Source of the DNA: an uncultured Erwinia sp.
GTDB taxonomy: Bacteria; Pseudomonadota; Gammaproteobacteria; Enterobacterales; Enterobacteriaceae
Direction of reading: 5' to 3'
NCBI GenBank assembly: GCA_913775305.1
Contig: CAJYIY010000112.1
Location: 1 to 32,484 of the forward strand
DNA length: 32,484 nt
The notes beneath the pieces were generated by a model. It saw only the letters and a program-made list of their open reading frames with translations, was not told the DNA's origin and did no database searches. Positions 1 through 8,645 of the stretch are shown here, one piece after another. The translations under genes were made by a program, and so were the position numbers. Each line of letters opens with the position of its first letter. Within the stretch, counting starts at the first letter, position 1.

Positions 1-1004
1 TCCTCAAACTGCATTAACCTGGCTAAACCCTCCCCCTTATAAAAAATGACTTCTGTCTTATTTTCAGTTTTATTCATGAAGGATTCCATCAATCTTTGAT
101 AAATTATCAAATTTTTTAATGACCTTCTATTGCTTACTAATTCATTATGATCACCAACTTCAAAATCTTTTTTGAAGACATCAAAAGCATTAGGCAATGC
201 CCCTGCCCACCCCATTATTCTTTGTTTTGTATCGCCAACGACTGTTATTTTTATTGACTTCCCGAAAAATATATTCTTAAAAATTTCATATTGTTTTGAC
301 GTTGTATCTTGAAACTCATCGATAAAAGCATATTCATATGTCGAATTTATTGCATTTGATAAAAATACGTTTTTCTTTATAATCCTATTAGCGAGATAAT
401 TTATCATCTTGAAAGAAACCCTTGATTTTCCTTTTAATAGATGGGTCCAGACAAAATATCTTATTCTGCCATTAACTGTATGTCTTGTTTCTTCTTTATA
501 AGGAACTACAAGGTAGTTTTCTTCAAATTTTGAAGGTTTTAATTTATTCAACTCTGCTGATGTTAAACCTTCAAAGCCTACTGCCTCTCTTTTTATCTCT
601 GCTATAAAGTCTTTATTGTTAGGGAAAAAAATTTCATAATCGTCTGATGGACAATAAAAGGCGGGAAGAGAACTTTTAAACCGATCAACAATACTTTTAC
701 AGAATGCATCAAATGTTGTTGATTCAAATTTGTGTCTATATTTTGTATCAAGCCGTGAGTTTACTCTATCTTGAAGATTTTTGGCCGCATCCTTTTTGAA
801 AGATAATGCAATTATTTTTTTGCTTCTACACTTTCCTGTTTCAATTAAAAAACATGCTTTCTGAGCTAATAATTCTGTCTTACCAGCACCAGGTCCAGCA
901 AGAACGAGGTTATGTTCTGTGCTATTTCGAATTACCTTCATAGCCTCGTCTTCAACTTCTTGGATATCCTTTAAAACCCAATCTGCATCTTTAATAGTCG
1001 GCAT
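1..1004 (-). CDS. UvrD-like superfamily 1 helicase, GajB-like (partial, C-terminus beyond window)
   Basis: I translated this from the minus strand starting at the ATG at 1004; 334 codons are open to the window edge. Visible SF1A helicase motifs are Walker A AGPGAGKT (residues 36-43), motif Ia ALSFKKDAAKN (66-76), TTFDAFC (96-102), Walker B/motif II FIDEFQD (227-233), and motif III VGDTKQRIMGWAG (256-268). The ATG overlaps the stop of the upstream OLD nuclease by one base (TAATG), which indicates translational coupling. In Gabija systems (established family knowledge) GajB is a UvrD-like protein that acts with the GajA nuclease against phage DNA. Pairing with an OLD-TOPRIM protein is what suggests this role; the helicase alone could be a generic UvrD/Rep relative. 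The missing C-terminal half prevents a length comparison. The gene is AT-rich like the rest of the island and unlike the chromosomal backbone from 5229 onwards. Confidence 0.88.
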   Translation of the reverse strand, partial: MPTIKDADWVLKDIQEVEDEAMKVIRNSTEHNLVLAGPGAGKTELLAQKACFLIETGKCRSKKIIALSFKKDAAKNLQDRVNSRLDTKYRHKFESTTFDAFCKSIVDRFKSSLPAFYCPSDDYEIFFPNNKDFIAEIKREAVGFEGLTSAELNKLKPSKFEENYLVVPYKEETRHTVNGRIRYFVWTHLLKGKSRVSFKMINYLANRIIKKNVFLSNAINSTYEYAFIDEFQDTTSKQYEIFKNIFFGKSIKITVVGDTKQRIMGWAGALPNAFDVFKKDFEVGDHNELVSNRRSLKNLIIYQRLMESFMNKTENKTEVIFYKGEGLARLMQFE

Positions 1005-2983
1005 TAAAGTAATCCTCTAACAGTTTCGATAAGCTCATTAAGAACTTCAGGACTATTATCTCTTAACCTATCGTCTTCCATTTTGGATAGAACATAATTA
1101 TGCGATAATGGCTTACCTCTTCCTAAAAATAAGTAGCGATACCAAAAGTATTTTTCAAAGTCATCGAACTTCTTAATATCAATGTCTTTTTCTTCTTTTT
1201 TCAAAACTGAAGCTATTGCTGCTTCCACTTTCTTGTTATATTCAGGGTCATCATCCTTTGGCAATCTTGGGCCTCCATTTACTGGAACAAATGTCTTATA
1301 ATCCTCAAAGAATTTATTAAGCATTATCCAATCTAAATCATAGGGATAGGAAAAATAAACATTATAATCTTTCAGACACTCTATCCATCCCGATTCACTA
1401 TCTGGATTCTCATCCCATGTATGCATTTCTTCAAGTTCTTCATCGCTTAAAGTTCCTGAAGTGACTCTTAATAATTCATTTTTATCCGCACCAATAGAAA
1501 TTAATTGTTTGACTGCATATTTAATTCTTCCCCATCCACCACCGCCTCTTCTGAAATCGTAATCAAGAAGAGTTACATGAGGAATTGAAAGCTCATTTAA
1601 AAGCTTCCAAAAATGATTAACATATCGCCCACCTAATGGCGCAAATGTTATCAATGAAGTATCAAGCTCTATCCCATTTACTTGTGCTATTTTAGGTATT
1701 ACAATTTCTTCGCTATCCCCTTCACCAAGTATGACAACTTTTGCAAAATATATTTCTGGATATGCTTTTACGGCCTCCTTAACATATGTGAAGGTATCAA
1801 CATTTTCCGCATCACCTTCACCTTTGCTTGGTAATAATATTTCCTTGACTACTGTATTTTTATTATCATTAAGACGGAAATATCTTATATTCTCAGGTTC
1901 TACCCGATTAAGTAAAGATGGTGCATGTGTTGTTAAAACAACTTGTGCTCGATCATTTTCTGATATCTCTTCACACAGCTTAACTATTCTTCCTAAGTAT
2001 TGTGGTGAAAGGTGGTTTTCGGGTTCTTCTATTAATATTATCGTTAAATTTGGAGGATCTAATGCTTCTACTGATATCGATAAATGTTTGCCCTCAGAAT
2101 TTATTATCTCATCTTCAATATCAAATGCAGATTTAACTAAAGATAAATAAAATAATGATTTCATACCATCACTCAATCTTTCAGTTGGTAATGGTTGAGT
2201 ATCTGGACTGGGTAAAAATACAGTATCGATATGTTTTAATACATCTTCAACTCCATTCACTACTGGCTTGATTTGAAGTTCTTCGAAGTAACCACCAGTG
2301 AAAAGAGATTTCCAATTTCTGCCTAATGAAGATGTTATTGTCTGGACTCCTACTTCTTCTTGGAATTGATTTCCGATTGAAACAGCAACCTCATCAACTG
2401 TTGCCCCCATTTGTTCAGACCATTCGACTGCATTTATCAAACGGTGCATGATGGTTCCGGCTGTTTGCTTCAGTTGTTGGGCAGGATCTCGGTAAGCAGG
2501 GACATAGTGGATATGAATTTTTGATCTTTCATATGCCGTTATATTTTTTTCAGACTCCCCTATTTCCCATACCAGATCGCTTTCTATATCGCCTTCAGCA
2601 AGATTAGTCTTTGTCCATTTTGCTTTTAATTTTGCTATACAGAATGGGATCTCTCCTGCTTCACTTGAAATTAAATGCTTAAAGAAATCTGCAACCGAGT
2701 CGTCCTCACCGTCTTTTAGGTCTGCAAATTCGAATTTTACACGAACTGATAGCTCTCTTTCATCTTGAGTATCAATTTCATCTCCAGGAGGAACATAAAA
2801 ATCATCAACTTGAATAATTCTATCTGAGCTTTTGACACCAAACATCCTTGTCAATGCGAGGAGAACAGCCGTTTTACCTGTTCCATTCCCTCCAATTAAG
2901 CTGGTGAATGAATTTATATTTATAGTTTGTCCTACATTATCAAAGCTCTTAAAGCCTTTGATCTCCATTTCAGTAATTTTCAT
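1004..2983 (-). CDS. OLD-family ATP-dependent endonuclease with TOPRIM domain, GajA-like
   Basis: The 659-residue protein has an N-terminal ABC-type ATPase: Walker A GGNGTGKT (31-38), signature-like LSDGM (270-274), Walker B IILIEEPE (315-322) and a following TTHAPS H-loop (H353). A C-terminal TOPRIM nuclease domain follows, with EGDSE (E421) and the metal-binding LLDYD (D474, D476). This is the class 2 OLD layout, and an adjacent UvrD helicase makes a Gabija-type pair. GajA senses nucleotide depletion and nicks DNA in the characterised system (family knowledge). I chose the ATG at 2983 because GAGGTG lies five to six bases before it; the longer reading starts at a GTG at 2989 that overlaps the previous stop and has no room for a ribosome site. 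The protein seems longer than the roughly 580-residue type GajA; the extra length is probably in the region after the TOPRIM aspartates (residues about 500-659). Alternative: a standalone class 2 OLD nuclease. Confidence 0.88.
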   Translation of the reverse strand: MKITEMEIKGFKSFDNVGQTININSFTSLIGGNGTGKTAVLLALTRMFGVKSSDRIIQVDDFYVPPGDEIDTQDERELSVRVKFEFADLKDGEDDSVADFFKHLISSEAGEIPFCIAKLKAKWTKTNLAEGDIESDLVWEIGESEKNITAYERSKIHIHYVPAYRDPAQQLKQTAGTIMHRLINAVEWSEQMGATVDEVAVSIGNQFQEEVGVQTITSSLGRNWKSLFTGGYFEELQIKPVVNGVEDVLKHIDTVFLPSPDTQPLPTERLSDGMKSLFYLSLVKSAFDIEDEIINSEGKHLSISVEALDPPNLTIILIEEPENHLSPQYLGRIVKLCEEISENDRAQVVLTTHAPSLLNRVEPENIRYFRLNDNKNTVVKEILLPSKGEGDAENVDTFTYVKEAVKAYPEIYFAKVVILGEGDSEEIVIPKIAQVNGIELDTSLITFAPLGGRYVNHFWKLLNELSIPHVTLLDYDFRRGGGGWGRIKYAVKQLISIGADKNELLRVTSGTLSDEELEEMHTWDENPDSESGWIECLKDYNVYFSYPYDLDWIMLNKFFEDYKTFVPVNGGPRLPKDDDPEYNKKVEAAIASVLKKEEKDIDIKKFDDFEKYFWYRYLFLGRGKPLSHNYVLSKMEDDRLRDNSPEVLNELIETVRGLL

Positions 2984-2985
2984 TA

Positions 2986-3630
2986 TCACCTCAATTGCTG
3001 TTTTAAAAAATTATAATCACTAATTACTTCTGCATTTGTAATGATTTCTTGTGAGCACTGCTTAAAACATTCTAAAAATATATTTTTATTATCGTTATGT
3101 TCCCAATTTTTTTTCAAAGCTTCTTCAATTGAAATCCAAATAACTTGCAAGTCGTTATTAGATATTTGGCTTGTTAAAACTGTTTCTTCCACACAGAGGA
3201 TATGCCCTAAGATGACATCATCGTATATCTCAGTATCTGAATCTCTAACTCCTAACCTTTTTATTTTCCTTTTTTGGATGATTTTATTTTTAACAATAAA
3301 AGGTTGTTCTTCTATAAAATCGGTCAATGATGTAAAAGCCAAACCACGAACCTGAGCACCATGCATTGAACTACTTACTTTATGGATATCTCTCCAAACT
3401 CGCAGGTCACCTAATACATAGAGAACCCGCTGATTTCTCGCTTTCGTATCTTCTGCTTGGTATTGGATATAAGGTGGTCCTCCCCCATTTTGTCTATATC
3501 GGGCAAGGGTTTTGATGCTTATGCCAAGAAAGGCAGAAGCAAGCTCACTATTTACAGTGGCAGAATCAGGCATTTGACCAAATAGTTTCCATACCTCTGA
3601 ATACTCCCGCAAAACTTCCACCGCACTCAT
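2986..3630 (-). CDS. AlpA/excisionase-like helix-turn-helix protein, function unknown
   Basis: The 214-residue protein carries an N-terminal segment (about 28-60: NSELASAFLGISIKTLARY, then a GGGPPY turn) typical of MerR/AlpA/excisionase-type winged helices that bind DNA. The remaining ~150 residues are charged, contain no membrane segment or catalytic motif I can name, and look family-specific. It lies between the integrase (2-base gap) and the OLD nuclease (2-base gap), so all are probably one transcript. The ATG at 3630 has GAGGGA six bases upstream and is preferred over the GTG at 3636, which would overlap the integrase stop as GTGA and sit directly on that ribosome site. By position it may be a recombination directionality factor, a transcriptional regulator of the island, or an extra defence component; the sequence does not decide between these. 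Confidence 0.7.
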   Translation of the reverse strand: MSAVEVLREYSEVWKLFGQMPDSATVNSELASAFLGISIKTLARYRQNGGGPPYIQYQAEDTKARNQRVLYVLGDLRVWRDIHKVSSSMHGAQVRGLAFTSLTDFIEEQPFIVKNKIIQKRKIKRLGVRDSDTEIYDDVILGHILCVEETVLTSQISNNDLQVIWISIEEALKKNWEHNDNKNIFLECFKQCSQEIITNAEVISDYNFLKQQLR

Positions 3631-3632
3631 CT

Positions 3633-5096
3633 TCACTCCCTCGTTTCAGGTAATGGAGGATACTTAGCCGAAGCAAGTAACACATTGTATAATTTAGGAG
3701 CAGTCATAAGCATATGCAACTCAATCCTTTGTAATGCTTCAAAAATCCGTTCTTGATCAGGTTCTGCATACCTTTCTGTTGGATCTGTTGTACTTCTGTG
3801 ATTGAGCAGTCTCTTAACGACGGCATATGAAACAAGTTCTTCAGCAACCCTACCAAATGTCCTTCGTAGATCGTGCATACCAAGCTTCAGGATTCCCGCC
3901 TCTTGGCAGATATATTCCCTTAGACTTTTGCTATCGGAATAGTGACCAACTTTACTTCGAGAAGAATGGGCCGGGAAAACCCACTTCTGTTTGTCCTTCC
4001 GGGTTACCGTATCGTTTACTATGTCTCTTCTATCTTCCAAAATTCTTTTGACGGCATCACAAATCGGAAGCTCGTGATCGTTTCGATTCTTAGTGTCGTA
4101 AAAACGGATAGTTCTGTTACTCAGGTCAACATAGCTTGTCGTTTTTGCTTCTTCATTGGTGAGAGCTTCCCTCCAACATAAAGATGCTGTTTCTTCCTTA
4201 CGAGCACTTAAGAGAACGGTGAGTAGCAGATAATCGCACCCAAGGCGGTTGAAGCTTCTCTTGTTATGCAATGCAGTCAAAAACCTACCTAAGGTGTCTT
4301 TTGGAGAAAGTGGGTTTCTTACACCTTTCGCACGATAGCTATCTTCCAGTTCAGAACGAGTCCTGAACTTCTTCTGCACTTTTAAAATGGAAAAAGGGTT
4401 ATATGACAATGAAGGTTGTCGTTGTTGTGTCTGGGCATTGCTGGCTTCAATTTCGATTGCATGTCTGACAGCAACATTGGCCCAACGGAAGGTTTGTTCA
4501 GCAGCGGTTCTTGCTCTACTTGCGATTTCATCAAACTTACGAAGAATTTCATTACCGGTTAAATCCTTCACTCGAAGCCCTGACCATTCAGAAAGCCTGT
4601 TTTCTGCTTTGTTCAGGACATTAAGTGTGTTGGGTTTAGCTGGTTTAGACCTGCCAAGAAGGTGTTGACGATATTGAGCAAACACTTCACTGATAGTGAG
4701 TTCAGAAGCATCGGCCTCCCGTTTTATTTTGTTAGGGTTCCTTTTGGTCAACTTCATGGTTTGAACTAAATTGCGAGCAACCTCACGGGCTTGATCGATG
4801 TTAGCGAAATCAGAGACATTGCCAATTGTAGACCTGATAACCTCGGATGGGGATTTTCCACCTGTCTTAGGACGGTTGCCAGGAGAGGACACTCTCCGTT
4901 GAACAATATAGGTCTTTTTTGTGGCACTGATTTTGACACCAAAACCAACGGGTGAATCCCGGTGATTATCAGTGATAAGATACGGTTTTCGCTCTGGATT
5001 GGGTAAGTAGACTACTCTGCCTTGCGGATCAAGGCTCGGTTTAACGTCGATAGATAACTTATTGATTATAATCGACTGATTGAGTGTCATTTTCAT
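3633..5096 (-). CDS. Tyrosine recombinase (site-specific integrase) of a genomic island
   Basis: A 487-residue integrase with an N-terminal arm-type DNA-binding region, a central SAM-like core-binding domain (about 130-245: ISEVFAQYRQHLL) and a C-terminal catalytic domain. The catalytic residues are visible: R299 in LLSARKEE, HDLRR (H408, R411), H433 in LLNHRST and the nucleophile Y443 in TERYAEPD. The protein is full length and looks active. The open frame continues back to a GTG at 5204, but a candidate promoter (see 5100-5159) would start transcription near 5124, so the ATG at 5096 (or 5090) is the more likely start. It is divergent from and directly next to mutS, suggesting the attachment site lies at the mutS 5' end. 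It leads a tight operon with the HTH protein and the Gabija-like pair. Confidence 0.93.
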   Translation of the reverse strand: MKMTLNQSIIINKLSIDVKPSLDPQGRVVYLPNPERKPYLITDNHRDSPVGFGVKISATKKTYIVQRRVSSPGNRPKTGGKSPSEVIRSTIGNVSDFANIDQAREVARNLVQTMKLTKRNPNKIKREADASELTISEVFAQYRQHLLGRSKPAKPNTLNVLNKAENRLSEWSGLRVKDLTGNEILRKFDEIASRARTAAEQTFRWANVAVRHAIEIEASNAQTQQRQPSLSYNPFSILKVQKKFRTRSELEDSYRAKGVRNPLSPKDTLGRFLTALHNKRSFNRLGCDYLLLTVLLSARKEETASLCWREALTNEEAKTTSYVDLSNRTIRFYDTKNRNDHELPICDAVKRILEDRRDIVNDTVTRKDKQKWVFPAHSSRSKVGHYSDSKSLREYICQEAGILKLGMHDLRRTFGRVAEELVSYAVVKRLLNHRSTTDPTERYAEPDQERIFEALQRIELHMLMTAPKLYNVLLASAKYPPLPETRE

Positions 5097-5099
5097 CAA

Positions 5100-5159
5100 T
5101 GTATACCAGTGATTCAAGTGTGTATACCGGATAGTAGCTAGAATACCTCTGGTATACAA
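5100..5159 (-). promoter_or_regulatory. Probable integrase promoter with three phased TGTATACC operator motifs
   Basis: Reading the minus strand, TTGTAT (5159-5154) and TACTAT (5136-5131) are separated by exactly 17 bases and resemble -35 and -10 elements. The octamer TGTATACC occurs at 5100-5107 and 5121-5128, 21 bases apart, and inverted (GGTATACA) at 5151-5158. The first and third extend to a perfect 10-base inverted repeat (TGTATACCAG / CTGGTATACA). The palindromic GTATAC cores are spaced 21 and 30 bases, close to two and three helical turns, and cover the -35 element, the predicted start and the leader. This looks like an autoregulatory operator or integrase arm-binding array; the binding protein is unknown. 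Confidence 0.5.
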
Positions 5160-5228
5160 ATTTACGGGGTTATGTGAGTTTAAAGGGGTTTCACTTGGGG
5201 CCACATAAGTACTCAGAAGACTTCAAAA

Positions 5229-7805
5229 ATGAGTAAAATCAATATGAAAGAGTCTGCAAGCAAGGATCTATCAGACCACACCCCAATGATGCAGCAGTAC
5301 CTTCGGCTGAAAGCAGAGCATCCGGACATTCTGATGTTCTACCGCATGGGTGACTTTTACGAGCTGTTTTACGACGATGCCAAGCGTGCTGCTCAGCTGC
5401 TGGATATTTCGCTGACTAAACGTGGAGCGTCAGCCGGAGAACCGATCCCGATGGCAGGCGTACCCTATCACGCCGTGGAAAACTATCTCGCTAAGCTGGT
5501 GCAGCTGGGTGAGTCCGTGGCGATCTGCGAGCAGGTTGGTGACCCGGCACTGAGCAAAGGTCCGGTCGAGCGTAAGGTGGTGCGTATTGTCACCCCGGGC
5601 ACGATCAGCGATGAAGCGCTGTTGCAGGAGCGCCAGGATAACCTGCTGGCGGCAATCTGGCAGAGCGCGCGCGGGTTTGGCTATGCCACGCTGGATATCA
5701 GCTCAGGCCGCTTCCGCCTGGCGGAGCCGGACGACCAGGAAACGATGGCGGCTGAACTGCAGCGCACCAATCCGGCTGAGCTTTTGTACCCGGAAGAATT
5801 TCCGTCGATGTCGCTGATAGAAAATCGTCGCGGCCTGCGACGCCGCCCGCTGTGGGAGTTTGAGCTGGATACCGCCCGTCAGCAGCTGAACCTGCAGTTC
5901 GCTACCCGCGATCTCAGCGGCTTCGGCGTCGAGCAGGCCCAGCAGGCGCTGCGTGCCGCTGGCTGCCTGTTGCAATACGTGAAAGATACCCAACGCACGT
6001 CGCTGCCGCATATCCGTTCGCTGACCATGGAGCGCCAGCAGGACAACATCATTATGGATGCAGCCACGCGTCGAAATCTTGAAATCACCCAGAACCTCGC
6101 CGGTGGCACGGATAATACGCTGGCCTCGGTGCTGGATAAAACCGCAACGCCTATGGGTAGCCGCATGCTGAAGCGCTGGCTGCACAGCCCGGTGCGCAAC
6201 GCCCGGGTGATTAACCAGCGTCAGCAAAGTATTGCCGCCCTGCAGGATCTCACTGATGAACTGTCACCGCTGCTGCGGCAGATCGGCGATCTTGAGCGAA
6301 TCCTGGCACGTCTGGCACTGCGTACCGCCCGCCCTCGCGACCTGGCTCGCATGCGGCATGCCTTTCAGCAGCTACCGTTGCTGAACCAGGTGCTGGCAGA
6401 GAATCAAACCGGGCATCTGCAAACTCTGCGAAGTCAGATGGGGGAGTTTGCTGAACTGCGTGAGCTGCTTGAGCGGGCGATCATCGAAACCCCGCCGGTA
6501 CTGGTGCGCGATGGCGGCGTCATCGCGCCAGGTTATAACGAAGAGCTGGATGAATGGCGGGCGCTGGCCGATGGCGCAACCGACTACCTCGATCGGCTGG
6601 AAGTGCGCGAACGTGAAAAACTCGGCCTGGATACGCTGAAGGTCGGATTTAATGCCATTCACGGCTACTACATTCAGGTCAGCCGCGGTCAGAGCCACCA
6701 GGTGCCGATCCACTATGTGCGACGCCAGACGCTGAAAAACGCCGAACGCTATATCATCCCCGAGCTGAAGGAGTATGAAGATAAGGTTCTGACCTCCAAA
6801 GGCAAAGCGCTGACGCTGGAAAAAGCCCTGTATGAACAGTTGTTCGATAAGCTGTTGCCGCACCTGGACGCACTGTTAGCGAGTGCCGCAGCGCTGGCCG
6901 AACTCGATGTGCTGAGTAACCTGGCCGAGCGGGCCTGGACACTGAACTACAGCTGCCCGACGCTGAGCGACAAACCGGGCATTAAACTGACCGGCGGACG
7001 CCATCCGGTTGTTGAACAGGTACTGAAAGAGCCGTTTATCGCTAACCCACTGTCGCTTTCACCACAGCGCCGCATGCTGATTGTCACCGGGCCTAATATG
7101 GGGGGGAAAAGTACCTATATGCGCCAAGCGGCGTTGATCACGCTGATGGCCAGTATCGGCAGCTTTGTTCCGGCAGAACAGGCGGTAATCGGCCCGGTAG
7201 ACCGAATCTTCACCCGCGTTGGCGCGGCAGACGATCTGGCATCAGGCCGCTCCACCTTTATGGTTGAAATGACCGAAACCGCCAATATCCTGCACAACGC
7301 CACAGAGTACAGCCTGGTGCTGATGGATGAAATTGGCCGCGGAACTTCCACCTATGATGGCCTTTCGCTGGCCTGGGCCTGCGCGGAAAGTCTGGCCACC
7401 CGTATCAAAGCGATGACGCTGTTCGCCACCCACTATTTCGAGCTGACCACACTGCCGGATCAGATTGAAGGCGTGGCTAACGTCCATCTTGATGCCGTTG
7501 AGCACGGCGATACCATCGCCTTTATGCACAGCGTGCAGGATGGTGCAGCCAGCAAAAGCTACGGGCTGGCGGTCGCTGCGCTGGCCGGTGTACCGAAGGA
7601 GGTTATCAGACGTGCACGGCAGAAGCTGAAAGAGCTTGAAGCCCTTTCCGGCAGCGCGGCCGCCACCCGGGCCGATGGCTCACAGCTACCGCTGCTGGTG
7701 GAAGAGACCTCGCCCGCGGTAGAGGCACTGGAAGCGCTCGATCCCGACACGCTCTCCCCGCGCCAGGCGCTGGAATGGATTTACCGCCTGAAATCACTGG
7801 TTTAA
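5229..7805 (+). CDS. mutS: DNA mismatch repair protein MutS
   Basis: This 858-residue ATPase recognises mismatches and recruits MutL. The mismatch-reading Phe-x-Glu motif is F43-Y44-E45 in GDFYELF, Walker A is GPNMGGKST (621-629), and the Walker B region [10 protein letters not shown] and the C-terminal tetramerisation segment ending WIYRLKSLV are intact. Alignment by eye with E. coli MutS (853 residues) is near-continuous from HTPMMQQYL onward, but the first ~16 residues ([16 protein letters not shown]) are not like the E. coli N-terminus and the coding bases there are AT-rich, unlike the rest of the gene. The integrase gene begins just upstream, so the island may have replaced the original start and promoter. 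The ribosome site is weak (AGAAGA about 8 bases before the ATG). A second in-frame ATG lies at 5244. A strong terminator follows at 7855. Confidence 0.98.
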   Translation: MSKINMKESASKDLSDHTPMMQQYLRLKAEHPDILMFYRMGDFYELFYDDAKRAAQLLDISLTKRGASAGEPIPMAGVPYHAVENYLAKLVQLGESVAICEQVGDPALSKGPVERKVVRIVTPGTISDEALLQERQDNLLAAIWQSARGFGYATLDISSGRFRLAEPDDQETMAAELQRTNPAELLYPEEFPSMSLIENRRGLRRRPLWEFELDTARQQLNLQFATRDLSGFGVEQAQQALRAAGCLLQYVKDTQRTSLPHIRSLTMERQQDNIIMDAATRRNLEITQNLAGGTDNTLASVLDKTATPMGSRMLKRWLHSPVRNARVINQRQQSIAALQDLTDELSPLLRQIGDLERILARLALRTARPRDLARMRHAFQQLPLLNQVLAENQTGHLQTLRSQMGEFAELRELLERAIIETPPVLVRDGGVIAPGYNEELDEWRALADGATDYLDRLEVREREKLGLDTLKVGFNAIHGYYIQVSRGQSHQVPIHYVRRQTLKNAERYIIPELKEYEDKVLTSKGKALTLEKALYEQLFDKLLPHLDALLASAAALAELDVLSNLAERAWTLNYSCPTLSDKPGIKLTGGRHPVVEQVLKEPFIANPLSLSPQRRMLIVTGPNMGGKSTYMRQAALITLMASIGSFVPAEQAVIGPVDRIFTRVGAADDLASGRSTFMVEMTETANILHNATEYSLVLMDEIGRGTSTYDGLSLAWACAESLATRIKAMTLFATHYFELTTLPDQIEGVANVHLDAVEHGDTIAFMHSVQDGAASKSYGLAVAALAGVPKEVIRRARQKLKELEALSGSAAATRADGSQLPLLVEETSPAVEALEALDPDTLSPRQALEWIYRLKSLV

Positions 7806-7854
7806 GCCGCTGTGACAGAGCGTTCTGAACGCTGACCGGGCGTAAAGTCAAATG

Positions 7855-7882
7855 AAGCCACCTTTTGAAGAGGTGGCTTTTT
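7855..7882 (+). terminator. Rho-independent terminator of mutS
   Basis: A perfect 9-base stem, AAGCCACCT (7855-7863) with AGGTGGCTT (7871-7879), closes a 7-base loop and is followed by a run of T. It lies 50 bases after the mutS stop in the same direction. Confidence 0.9.
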
Positions 7883-7910
7883 AACTTACCATCTGTTTTC
7901 TGGGGGTAAG

Positions 7911-8358
7911 ACCACTCTGTCTGGTTGTCGCCGTTTTCGCACGTTCCATGTCGTTAATGTCCTTGATGGCTTTAATCGTAAGGTCTCATCGAACGGTACA
8001 AATCTTAATCTTCCTGCCCGATAAGTCGTTCTTATACTCGACAGAATGGCAGTCAGCTGAGGCTATCCGCACTGCTCCGCATGGATAATGGTTCCAAACT
8101 TATCTCTCTGACGCTGGCTGAATGAGCAGAGAAGTACGCGGTCTAGCTGGAATTATCAAGCCGAGTAAAACAACTCAGAATGCTTTTATCGAACGTTTTA
8201 ACCGAATTTAACGAACAGAGATGCTTAGCTCTTATCTTTTCAGAACACTAACTTATTGCAGAAAGTATCGGAAAGATGATTATCAGAATACAACAATGAA
8301 CGCCATGACGAATCACTGAATAACATACCCCGGGGAAAAACCGCCTGCAACATTCAAT
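7911..8358 (+). pseudogene. Decayed IS3-family transposase (OrfB, DDE domain) remnant
   Basis: Broken reading-frame pieces spell a conserved IS3-family OrfB integrase core. One frame gives RRFRTFHVVNVLDGFNR from 7929, another RMDNGSKLISLTLAE near 8078-8125 (the DNG of the second catalytic aspartate), and then KTTQNAFIERFNR near 8160-8205 (the catalytic glutamate region). EYNNERHDESLNN near the end is the usual C-terminal landmark. Several in-frame stops and at least two frameshifts separate them, so it cannot be active. OrfA and clear terminal inverted repeats are not visible. It occupies most of the 830-base gap after mutS and probably caused the truncation of the yggS-like gene that follows. 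Confidence 0.85.
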
Positions 8359-8371
8359 TTTCGACACCAAA

Positions 8372-8402
8372 AAAAAGATAAAAATCAGAAAATTATCTTT
8401 TT
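8372..8402 (+). terminator. AT-rich hairpin, possible weak terminator or IS end
   Basis: A perfect 10-base stem, AAAAAGATAA (8372-8381) with TTATCTTTTT (8393-8402), flanks an 11-base loop. The T run on its right arm makes it terminator-like, but the stem holds only one G-C pair. It lies just after the transposase relic and could equally be debris of the element end. Confidence 0.3.
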
Positions 8403-8441
8403 AAAGTGGACTATATAAAGAAGCTAATGGAGTAAAAACAC

Positions 8442-8645
8442 TTACCATTTAGGGGGGTAGCTGTCCCTCGGGCAATGAAAATGCCAGCTTTTATTTCAAA
8501 AATGAAAGAAATTGCTGATGAATACAGTTTCAGTGAGATTAGTATGGGTATGAGTCATGACTACGAACATGCCTTGCGTAATGGCGCAACGATAGTTAGA
8601 GTTGGAAATTATATTTTCGGTGAAAGGTCGGTTAATGAAAAATAA
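8442..8645 (+). pseudogene. 3' fragment of a YggS-like PLP-binding protein gene
   Basis: The open frame from the ATG at 8475 to the TAA at 8643-8645 encodes 56 residues. These match the C-terminal end of the YggS/alanine-racemase-like PLP homeostasis family: [13 protein letters not shown] corresponds to the LS(L/M)GMSDDMEAAI signature and [11 protein letters not shown] to VRIGTAIFGAR in E. coli YggS. Upstream residues from about 8448 (FRGVAVP) resemble the preceding RGLMAIP segment with a one-residue deletion, and a stop at 8433 ends the frame. The N-terminal part with the PLP lysine is missing, presumably lost with the IS3 insertion. Its stop overlaps the start of the transporter by 11 bases, so it was once the upstream gene of that operon. 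A small stable peptide is possible but unlikely to be functional. Confidence 0.7.

Noticed and set aside
5097-5204. N-terminal extension of the integrase to a GTG at 5204
   Set aside because: A promoter-like pair with 17-base spacing lies inside the extension and would start transcription after it; the added residues are not integrase-like.
5160-5228. tRNA gene as integrase attachment site
   Set aside because: No tRNA-like cloverleaf is present; the adjacent target is mutS itself.
5703-6227. 174-codon minus-strand frame inside mutS
   Set aside because: Shadow of the conserved mutS coding sequence.
8602-8634. Upstream TTG start for the DMT transporter
   Set aside because: The ATG at 8635 has a good ribosome site and gives a normal N-terminus; the extension overlaps the yggS-like frame.
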